Positions 6,666 to 12,476 of a stretch of 14,796 nt of DNA are shown one piece after another. Location: assembly GCA_042088665.1 (NCBI GenBank), contig JBELMB010000127.1, positions 1 to 14,796 on the forward strand, written 5' to 3'. The notes below the pieces were generated by a model. It ran no database searches. It was not told where the DNA came from and saw only the letters and a list, made by a program, of their open reading frames with translations. The number at the start of each line of letters is the position of its first letter. The first letter of the stretch is position 1. Source of the DNA: JBELMB01 sp042088665. GTDB taxonomy: Bacteria > Pseudomonadota > Alphaproteobacteria > Rhodobacterales > Rhodobacteraceae. Made by a program: the position numbers and the translations under genes.

Positions 6666-6705
6666 ATCGGGGATTCTCGTCAATTCAAAGACTTCTGTGG
6701 CATCC

Positions 6706-8016
6706 TTACATCGCCGAAAGGGCGCCTTTGAGGCTGTTTGGCCCCGAAGAGACCACATCGATTCGGGCAATATCCCCAGCAGCGATTCCCTCGGCCTCGA
6801 CATGCACGGCATGCAGGTACTGCGATTTTCCAACCATCTGGCCCGGCAGACGGCCCGGTTTTTCAAACAACACCTCGATCGTCCGCCCGACCATGGCATC
6901 CTGCAACGCCCGCTGCTGCCGGGTCAGCAGCGCCTGCAATCGCTGCAACCGGTCGTCCTTTTCGTCCTCGGGCACCTGCGCGCGCTCCGCCGCAGGCGTG
7001 CCCGGGCGCTCGGAATACTTGAACGAAAAGGCAGAGCCATATTGAACGGTCTCGATCAACGCCAGCGTCTCCTGGAAATCCGCCTCGGTCTCTTCGGGGA
7101 AGCCGACGATGAAATCGCCCGACAGATGCAGATCCGGGCGCACGGCGCGCAAACGCTCGATCAGGCGAATGTAATGCGCGGCAGTGTGCTGACGGTTCAT
7201 GCGCTTGAGGATCTTGTCAGACCCCGCCTGCACCGGCAGATGCAGGTAGGGCATCAGTTTCTCGCAATCCCCATGCGCCGCGATCAGGGCATCGTCCATG
7301 TCATTGGGGTGCGACGTGGTAAAGCGGATGCGCTTGAGATCGGTGATCTTGGCCAGATCACGGATCAACCCCGCCAGGCCCTTGTCATGACCGTGATAGG
7401 CGTTCACGTTCTGCCCAAGGAGCGTGATCTCCCGCACGCCGCGGTCCACCAGATCCTCCGCCTCGCGCAGGACGCGCCCTGCCGGTCGGCTCACTTCCGC
7501 GCCTCTCGTATAGGGCACCACGCAAAAGGCGCAGAACTTGTCGCAGCCTTCCTGCACCGTCAGAAAGGCGGTCGGTCCGCGCCGTGCCTTGGGCCGCGCC
7601 TTGAGATGATCGAACTTGTCCTCTTCGGGAAACTCCGTCTCTACGGTCTTTTCCCCCCGGCGGGCCTTCGCCTCAAGTTGCGGCAGGCGGTGATAGCTTT
7701 GCGGGCCCACCACCAGATCCACCATCGGCTGTCGGCGCATGATCTCTGCGCCCTCGGCCTGCGCCACGCAGCCCGCCACGCCGATCTTCAGATCCGGGTT
7801 TTCCGCCTTCAGCCCCTTGTAGCGGCCCAGTTCGGAATAGACCTTCTCCGCCGCCTTTTCACGGATGTGGCAGGTGTTCAGAAGGATCATGTCCGCGTCT
7901 TCGGGCCGCTCCGTCTGCTCATATCCTTCGCCGCCCATGGCCTCGGCCATGCGTTCGCTGTCATAGACGTTCATCTGACAGCCATAGGTCTTGATGTAGA
8001 GCTTCTTGGTGGTCAT
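6706..8016 (-). CDS. miaB: tRNA-2-methylthio-N6-dimethylallyladenosine synthase MiaB
   Basis: MiaB is a radical-SAM methylthiotransferase that adds a methylthio group to i6A at tRNA position 37, next to the anticodon. From the ATG at 8016 it has 436 residues, usual for the family. The N-terminal UPF0004 domain carries the three auxiliary-cluster cysteines: Cys13 (TYGCQMN), Cys49 (NTCHI) and Cys83 (AGCVA). The radical-SAM domain carries the CxxxCxxC motif CDKFCAFC (Cys158, 162, 165), and a TRAM domain lies in roughly the last 65 residues. The frame is open to 8115, but a GGAGGA site at 8028-8023, 6 nt before ATG 8016, and the family-typical TTKKLYIKTYGCQMN start fix the N-terminus. It uses SAM, the product of metK in this window. 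It is divergent from the glycosyltransferase-like gene. Confidence 0.96.
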   Translation of the reverse strand: MTTKKLYIKTYGCQMNVYDSERMAEAMGGEGYEQTERPEDADMILLNTCHIREKAAEKVYSELGRYKGLKAENPDLKIGVAGCVAQAEGAEIMRRQPMVDLVVGPQSYHRLPQLEAKARRGEKTVETEFPEEDKFDHLKARPKARRGPTAFLTVQEGCDKFCAFCVVPYTRGAEVSRPAGRVLREAEDLVDRGVREITLLGQNVNAYHGHDKGLAGLIRDLAKITDLKRIRFTTSHPNDMDDALIAAHGDCEKLMPYLHLPVQAGSDKILKRMNRQHTAAHYIRLIERLRAVRPDLHLSGDFIVGFPEETEADFQETLALIETVQYGSAFSFKYSERPGTPAAERAQVPEDEKDDRLQRLQALLTRQQRALQDAMVGRTIEVLFEKPGRLPGQMVGKSQYLHAVHVEAEGIAAGDIARIDVVSSGPNSLKGALSAM

Positions 8017-8022
8017 CGCGCG

Positions 8023-8028
8023 TCCTCC
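8023..8028 (-). promoter_or_regulatory. ribosome binding site deciding the miaB start
   Basis: GGAGGA on the minus strand, 6 nt before ATG 8016-8014. It rules out the longer reading frame that begins at 8115, whose extra 33 residues do not resemble the MiaB N-terminus. Confidence 0.85.
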
Positions 8029-8062
8029 GGTGGGATCAGGCGCGGGAGATACCGCAAATCGC

Positions 8063-8097
8063 CCCATGCTTGCAATGGGACTCGTTTTCACAGAGTC
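8063..8097. promoter_or_regulatory. two short inverted repeats in the miaB / glycosyltransferase divergent region
   Basis: The 109-base region between the divergent starts holds CCCAT-7-ATGGG (8063-8079) and, sharing its last base, GACTC-9-GAGTC (8079-8097). Both arms are only 5 bp. They could be operators in a shared control region, but repeats this short also occur by chance. No convincing -35/-10 pair was found for either direction. Confidence 0.25.
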
Positions 8098-8125
8098 TGA
8101 ACCAAAAGCCGTCAAGAGGCCTAGG

Positions 8126-8995
8126 ATGCAGTATCAGAGTTTTGAAGATTTCCTCAAACGCGGAAGCCTTGCATTGGCCAAGGGGCCGATCGCGATGATC
8201 TTTGCCGAAGACGAGGCAGAACTGGCCACCACGCTGCGCCATCACCGGCACTGCGGGTTCCGGTCTCTGCTGCTGTTCGTCTCGGCGCGCTACGAGATGC
8301 CGCCCGACCTCGATGGCAAGGTGCACCGCATCACCTATGACGTGACCGAAGAAGGCGCGCTGGAACATGCGGTCAACGGGGTGATCGCCGCCGCCTCGGG
8401 GCAATGGCTGTATTACTGCTTCAACGCAGAGTACCTCTTTTATCCATTCTGCGAGACGCGCACCGTGGGCGAGATGCTGGCCTATCACACCGAAGAACGT
8501 CGGGATGCCATGTTGACCTACGTGGTGGATCTCTACGCCGGCAACCTCGATCAGGCGCCGAACGCGGTCTCGCTGGACGATGCCCATCTGGACCGGTCGG
8601 GGTACTATGCTCTGGCCCGCCCGGACGCCGCCAACCACGATCACCCCAAGGAACGGCAACTGGATTTCTTTGGCGGATTGCGCTGGCGCTACGAGGAACA
8701 CGTGCCCGCCGAACGGCGCAAGATCGATCGCATCGCGCTGTTTCGCGCGCAGCCCGGGCTGCAACTGCGGGAGGATCACACCTTCGACGATGAGGAATAC
8801 AACACCTACGCCTGCCCCTGGCACAACAACCTGACCGCGGCGATCGTTTCGTTCCGCACGGCAAAGGCGCTCAAACGCAACCCCGGCTCGACCTACGACA
8901 TCCGCACGTTCCGTTGGCACAACTCCACCCAGTTCGAATGGCATTCGCGGCAATTGCTGGATCTTGGACTGATGGAGCCGGGACAGTGGTTCTGA
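8126..8995 (+). CDS. glycosyltransferase-like protein (Glyco_tranf_2_4-type), DxD motif altered
   Basis: The only plus-strand gene in the window. The product is 289 residues from ATG 8126, which has AGAGG 6 nt upstream; the frame is open further up to 8006 but lacks a good site there. The fold resembles the small GT2-related family: an N-terminal Rossmann-like strand-helix (IAMIFAEDEAELATTLRHHRHCGFRSLLLF, about 22-51), then a segment where the family usually has D-x-D-E-F and a C-terminal CPWHNNLTAAIVSFRTAKAL block (230-249). Here the metal-site segment reads CFNAEYLFYP (98-107), with Asn100 and Glu102 in place of the aspartates, so catalytic activity is uncertain. There is no signal peptide or membrane helix. 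Acceptor and sugar cannot be told. It stands alone, divergent from miaB. Confidence 0.72.
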   Translation: MQYQSFEDFLKRGSLALAKGPIAMIFAEDEAELATTLRHHRHCGFRSLLLFVSARYEMPPDLDGKVHRITYDVTEEGALEHAVNGVIAAASGQWLYYCFNAEYLFYPFCETRTVGEMLAYHTEERRDAMLTYVVDLYAGNLDQAPNAVSLDDAHLDRSGYYALARPDAANHDHPKERQLDFFGGLRWRYEEHVPAERRKIDRIALFRAQPGLQLREDHTFDDEEYNTYACPWHNNLTAAIVSFRTAKALKRNPGSTYDIRTFRWHNSTQFEWHSRQLLDLGLMEPGQWF

Positions 8996-9172
8996 CCGGC
9001 CCGCAATGAGCTGACGCGTTATCTGGGGCTTGATCGCGGGTCGCGGACCTCAGACGGACGCCACCATCACAAAACGCCCCAAGCGCGACACCTCGCCAAT
9101 CCTGACAGGGTTTGACGGCCCGCCGCAGACGGTCGGCACTTTGCCCAGAACGCTTGGTCCGTGTTCACGAAA

Positions 9173-9235
9173 TATTCTCCGACTCACCAGAGAATAAAGG
9201 GTGGTAGGGAGGGGGTATCCATCGCGGCCAGATAC
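9173..9235 (-). repeat. copy B of the hairpin / C-rich linker / hairpin element downstream of a lipoprotein gene
   Basis: Directly after the stop codon at 9236, on the minus strand, GTATC (9235-9231) pairs with GATAC (9219-9215). Then comes CCCTCCCTACCACCC (9213-9199), identical to copy A, then a second hairpin TATTCTC (9196-9190), a 10-nt loop, and GAGAATA (9179-9173). All seven base pairs of that stem hold although the sequence differs from copy A. It lies in the 240-base stretch between this lipoprotein gene and the convergent glycosyltransferase-like gene; the rest of that stretch (8996-9172) shows nothing I can identify. Function is inferred only. Confidence 0.6.
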
Positions 9236-9559
9236 TCAACCAGAGGCCAGCGTGCCATAGGTGCAGATCTCCCGGTGACCATCCGTCGCGCGAACAAGGA
9301 CGCCCTTGCGGAACACCGCATGCACATAGCGCAAAGGGCTGTCACCATAGGCATAGCTGAGGCAGCTTTCATCCCAATTCTCGGGATTGCGCTCCAGCCC
9401 GGCTTCCACGCCCAGCGCCACGCCCGCTTCGGCCTCCGTGATGCCGCTGCTCAGCTTGGCGGCCACGCCATCGTTTCCAGAAGAGCCAGAAGGCGTCGTC
9501 GGCGCAAGGCAACCCGACAGCACAGCAAGCGCGCAAAGCAAAACAAAACCGCGGATCAA
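9236..9559 (-). CDS. small lipoprotein, unknown function
   Basis: A small predicted lipoprotein (107 residues from TTG 9559; 112 from ATG 9574; 119 from GTG 9595). The signal peptide RGFVLLCALAVLSGC has a textbook LSGC lipobox; the mature protein starts at that cysteine with a Thr/Ser/Gly-rich linker. The rest (GITEAEAGVALGVEAG, then SCLSYAYGDSPLRYVHAVFRKGVLVRA and CTYG) recalls the small two-layer fold of BamE/SmpA-like lipoproteins, but I cannot confirm that. Two further cysteines may form a disulfide. The TTG is chosen because AGGGAGGGG lies just upstream with about 5 nt spacing, while the ATG and GTG have no site. It follows the 135-residue membrane protein closely and may share its transcript. 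Copy B of the structured element follows its stop. Confidence 0.75.
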   Translation of the reverse strand: MIRGFVLLCALAVLSGCLAPTTPSGSSGNDGVAAKLSSGITEAEAGVALGVEAGLERNPENWDESCLSYAYGDSPLRYVHAVFRKGVLVRATDGHREICTYGTLASG

Positions 9560-9610
9560 GGTCCCCTCCCTCATGTCACAGCGTGGGTGTAACACGCAGG
9601 GCGCGCCCTG

Positions 9611-10018
9611 TCAGTCCGCCCCGAGGCGCAAAACCGGCACCCGGCTTTGCGGCATGCGACGCACCGGGGGCAAATCGCGCGCACGGGCATGCTGCTCGGT
9701 GGTGGTCACCCCACGCCGTGCGACCCGGTGGCCGGTCTCTTCTTCGGTGGACAGCGCCTGATGCAGCCGATTGAAATGCACCGCCGTGTCGTCTTTGCCC
9801 TCGGCGACAGCCTCCGACCCGCGCAACTCATGAATCAGGGCCACCTGCAATGACACCATGGCGGCCCGCCCGTCTTCGGTCATGAACATGAACCGGGTGA
9901 CAGCGATGCCCAAGGCCAGGAACAACACGCGGATGAAAAGCACCTGCGCCAGACTGGCAGAGCGGCGAGGGCGCGACGGCGGGGGAGCGTTAAAAGAAGC
10001 ACGGGTCATGCCCCGCAT
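9611..10018 (-). CDS. small single-pass membrane protein, unknown
   Basis: I do not recognise this 135-residue protein. It has a basic, proline-rich N-terminus (1-22), one strong hydrophobic helix at about 23-46 (LAQVLFIRVLFLALGIAVTRFMFM), then an amphipathic, charged helical stretch (about 50-95) and an Arg-rich tail. By the positive-inside rule the N-terminus should be cytoplasmic. ATGs at 10018 and 10009 are both possible; neither has a strong Shine-Dalgarno. It lies 94 bases after fabI and 15 to 51 bases before the lipoprotein gene, depending on that gene's start, so the two may be co-transcribed. Support is spacing, orientation and a plausible membrane segment; the alternative is a non-coding frame in high-G+C DNA. 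Confidence 0.55.
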   Translation of the reverse strand: MRGMTRASFNAPPPSRPRRSASLAQVLFIRVLFLALGIAVTRFMFMTEDGRAAMVSLQVALIHELRGSEAVAEGKDDTAVHFNRLHQALSTEEETGHRVARRGVTTTEQHARARDLPPVRRMPQSRVPVLRLGAD

Positions 10019-10052
10019 TAAACGCTCAATTGGGACAAATTTGAGGCAAATG

Positions 10053-10105
10053 CGGTTTTGCCGCCCCGGGGCGCCTTCAAACGAACATCATGGTTAACAA
10101 AACCG
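10053..10105 (-). other. inverted repeats between fabI and the next gene
   Basis: CGGTTTTG (10053-10060) and CAAAACCG (10098-10105) are perfect 8-base inverted repeats about 37 bases apart. Just inside them lies the 12-bp palindrome CGCCCCGGGGCG (10062-10073). The pair begins 8 bases after the fabI stop. There is no T-run typical of an intrinsic terminator, so it may be a weak terminator, an RNA-stabilising 3' structure or chance. Confidence 0.35.
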
Positions 10106-10112
10106 ACGGTGG

Positions 10113-10901
10113 TCAGAGATTGTCGTACTGCGGCATCCCAAGCACGTGATACCCGCCATCGACAAGAATCACTTCGCCCGTTGTACAGGCGCCTGCATCC
10201 GAAATCAGCCAGACCGCCGTGCCGCCCACCGCTTCCAGCGTCGCATTGGCCCCAAGGGGCGCATTGGCGTCCGTATGCTTGTAGGTCTTGCGCGCGCCAC
10301 CAATGGCCGCACCGGCCAGCGTCTTCATCGGACCGGGAGAGATGGCATTCACGCGCACACCCTCGGGGCCAAGATCATTGGCGAGATACCTTGTGGCGGA
10401 TTCCAGCGCGGCCTTGGCGACGCCCATGACATTGTAGTTCGGCACCACGCGCTGGCTGCCCTGATAGGTCAGCGTCAAAAGCGTGCCGCCCTCGGTCATC
10501 ATCGGGTTGGCCCGTCGCGCCACCTCGATGAAGGAATAGACCGAAATGTCCATGGAATTCTTGAAATTCGCACGCGAGGTGTTCAGGAACCGGCCCGTAA
10601 GCTCCGACTTGTCGGAGAAGGCGATCGCATGCACCAGAAAATCCAGCCGGTCCCAGCGGGCCGAAAGCGCATCGAACGCCGCGTCGAGCGAGGCATCATC
10701 GGTCACATCCACATCCACGAGGAAGTCGCTGCCAACGCTTTCCGCCAGCGGGGCCACCCGCTTGCCAAAGGCCTCACCCTGATAGGTAAAGGCCAGTTCC
10801 GCGCCCGCCGCGTGGCAAGCCTTGGCAATGCCCCAAGCGATAGACCGATCGTTCGCCACGCCCATGACAAGCCCGCGCTTGCCTTCCAATGCCAATGTCA
10901 T
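10113..10901 (-). CDS. fabI: enoyl-[acyl-carrier-protein] reductase FabI (NADH)
   Basis: FabI reduces trans-2-enoyl-ACP to acyl-ACP, the last step of each type II fatty acid elongation cycle. The 262-residue protein is a short-chain dehydrogenase-like enzyme of normal length. The FabI-specific nucleotide motif GVANDRSIAWGIA lies at 14-26. The catalytic residues are Tyr146 (TYQGSQ), Tyr156 and Lys163 (NYNVMGVAK), the Y-x6-K pattern that separates FabI from ordinary short-chain dehydrogenases. The SPGPMKTLA segment of the substrate-binding loop is near 208-216. The position equivalent to E. coli Gly93 is Ala (HAIAFSDK), a small residue also remembered from other alphaproteobacterial FabI. It starts 18 bases after the fabB stop with only a weak ribosome-binding site, consistent with coupling to fabB. 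Confidence 0.96.
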   Translation of the reverse strand: MTLALEGKRGLVMGVANDRSIAWGIAKACHAAGAELAFTYQGEAFGKRVAPLAESVGSDFLVDVDVTDDASLDAAFDALSARWDRLDFLVHAIAFSDKSELTGRFLNTSRANFKNSMDISVYSFIEVARRANPMMTEGGTLLTLTYQGSQRVVPNYNVMGVAKAALESATRYLANDLGPEGVRVNAISPGPMKTLAGAAIGGARKTYKHTDANAPLGANATLEAVGGTAVWLISDAGACTTGEVILVDGGYHVLGMPQYDNL

Positions 10902-10919
10902 CGCTTTACTTTCGTCTTG

Positions 10920-12149
10920 TCAGTCATGAAACCGTGACAGCACCACGGAGCCGTTCGTACCGCCGAACCCGAATGAATTGGTCATCACCGAATCGAGGCC
11001 CGCGTTCTCGACCAAGGTTGTCGCGATTTCGCTGCTGTCGAGCGCAGGATCCAGCGTCTCGACGTTGATCGAAGGGATGATGATGTCGTTTTGCAAGGCC
11101 AGCAGGCAGTAGATTGCCTCTTGTGCGCCGGTGGCGCCCTGACTGTGGCCGGTCATCGATTTGGTCGAACTCACCGGCGGCGTTGTGCCGGTGCCAAAGA
11201 CCCGGCGCACGGCCTCGATCTCGCCCACGTCACCGACGGGGGTCGATGTGCCATGCGCGTTGATATAGCTGACCGCGCGGTCTTCCGGCAGCGTCGACAG
11301 CGCCAGCCGCATCGCGCGCTCGCCGCCCTCGCCGCTGGGCGCAACCATGTCGGCGCCATCAGAGGTGGCGCCATAGCCGGTGACCTCGGCATAGATCTTC
11401 GCGCCGCGGGCCTTTGCATGCTCCATCTCTTCGAGAACGACCATGCCGCCCCCACCAGAAATGACAAAGCCGTCCCGATCCGCGTCAAATGCCCGGCTCG
11501 CCCGCTCCGGTGTGTCGTTGTACTTCGAGCTCATCGCCCCCATCGCGTCAAACAGGCAAGAGAGGGTCCAGTCCAGCTCCTCGCCCCCGCCGGCAAACAT
11601 GACGTCCTGCTTGCCCAGCATGATCTGCTCTGCGGCATTGCCGATGCAATGCAGCGAGGTCGAGCAGGCCGATGTGATCGAATAGTTCACGCCCTTGATC
11701 TTGAAGGCCGTCGAAAGGTTCGCGCTGATCGTCGAACACATGCACTTGGGCACGGCAAACGGGCCGATGCGCTTGGTCGCGCCAGTCTTCAGCACGGTCT
11801 GATGTGCGGAGAGCATCGCCGACGTGGACGGCCCGCCGGAGCCCGCGACCAGCCCGGTGCGCGGGTTCACCACGTCCGACCCGTCCAGACCGGCATCGGC
11901 AATGGCCTGCGTCATGGCCACATGGGCATAGGCCGCGCCGGGCCCCATGAAGCGCAGCGTGCGCTTGTCCACATGCTCCGCCAAATCGAGGTTCACCGCG
12001 CCAGCCACCTGACTGCGGAAACCATGTTCCTTCATCGCCTCATTGGCGGTGATGCCAGAACGTCCTGCCTTGAGCGAGGCAAGGACCTCTTCGGCGTTGT
12101 TCCCGATGCTGGAGACAACCCCCAACCCTGTAACGACGACGCGGCGCAT
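10920..12149 (-). CDS. fabB: beta-ketoacyl-[acyl-carrier-protein] synthase I FabB
   Basis: FabB condenses malonyl-ACP with acyl-ACP and is the synthase needed for unsaturated fatty acids in FabA/FabB organisms. From ATG 12149 it has 409 residues. The thiolase-fold Cys-His-His triad is visible as Cys162 (SITSACSTS), His299 (NAHGTSTPVGD) and His334 (STKSMTGHSQGATGAQEAIY, with Lys329). FDADRDGFVISGGGG at 221-235 and the absence of FabF-type insertions favour FabB over FabF. The frame is open to 12392, but AAGGAGG at 12160-12154 marks the start. In many alphaproteobacteria fabA is directly upstream; here it is not, and a 327-base gap takes its place. fabI follows 18 bases downstream. Confidence 0.94.
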   Translation of the reverse strand: MRRVVVTGLGVVSSIGNNAEEVLASLKAGRSGITANEAMKEHGFRSQVAGAVNLDLAEHVDKRTLRFMGPGAAYAHVAMTQAIADAGLDGSDVVNPRTGLVAGSGGPSTSAMLSAHQTVLKTGATKRIGPFAVPKCMCSTISANLSTAFKIKGVNYSITSACSTSLHCIGNAAEQIMLGKQDVMFAGGGEELDWTLSCLFDAMGAMSSKYNDTPERASRAFDADRDGFVISGGGGMVVLEEMEHAKARGAKIYAEVTGYGATSDGADMVAPSGEGGERAMRLALSTLPEDRAVSYINAHGTSTPVGDVGEIEAVRRVFGTGTTPPVSSTKSMTGHSQGATGAQEAIYCLLALQNDIIIPSINVETLDPALDSSEIATTLVENAGLDSVMTNSFGFGGTNGSVVLSRFHD

Positions 12150-12153
12150 ACGG

Positions 12154-12160
12154 CCTCCTT
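12154..12160 (-). promoter_or_regulatory. ribosome binding site deciding the fabB start
   Basis: AAGGAGG on the minus strand, 4 nt before ATG 12149-12147. It supports the 409-residue FabB rather than the frame extended to 12392. Confidence 0.85.
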
Positions 12161-12176
12161 TGATTGCTGGCCGCTT

Positions 12177-12205
12177 ATGTAAGGCATGGCAGGCGGGCTC
12201 TGCAA
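12177..12205 (-). promoter_or_regulatory. candidate promoter of fabB-fabI
   Basis: TTGCAG (12205-12200) and TTACAT (12182-12177) are separated by 17 bases on the minus strand, ending 27 bases before the fabB ATG. The -35 is good and the -10 poor (3 of 6), so this is a possibility only. Confidence 0.3.
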
Positions 12206-12476
12206 GGTGCGAGGCGCGCGCTCTGTCCGCCCGGCGGGCAACGGTGTTGGGCGATAGGGATGTTGGCCTGCTCTGTACCGCCAGCGGCAAAAGGGACACA
12301 ACCCCTAATATTGCAGGAGGAATTGCCTCTCGCCACGGCTCCGAACGGCAGTGGTCCCCCACGGAAGCTGCTGAACCGACCCAAAGGCGCATTGGCCCGG
12401 CCGCTCAAGTCAGCGCATCGCGCCGGGAAAAACCGTCGCTGCGGCAAAAGCACATGCCCGCGCGGATCACCTGCCT

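Larger units (their letters stand above)
12150..12476. other. 327-base gap without a supported gene upstream of fabB
   Basis: Between the stop of the DUF255-type gene and the fabB start I see no gene with a start, ribosome-binding site and recognisable product. The minus-strand frame that extends fabB upstream to 12392 has no family similarity and none of the remains of FabA that one might expect here. The stretch holds a candidate fabB promoter near its left end. No strong terminator for the upstream gene was found. Confidence 0.6.

Noticed and set aside
6592..8100. 502-codon plus-strand frame opposite miaB
   Set aside because: Antisense to miaB with all six cluster cysteines; no ribosome-binding site or domain supports it.
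10146..12182. Long plus-strand frames opposite fabI and fabB
   Set aside because: Antisense to two enzymes with complete active sites; composition is that of shadow frames.
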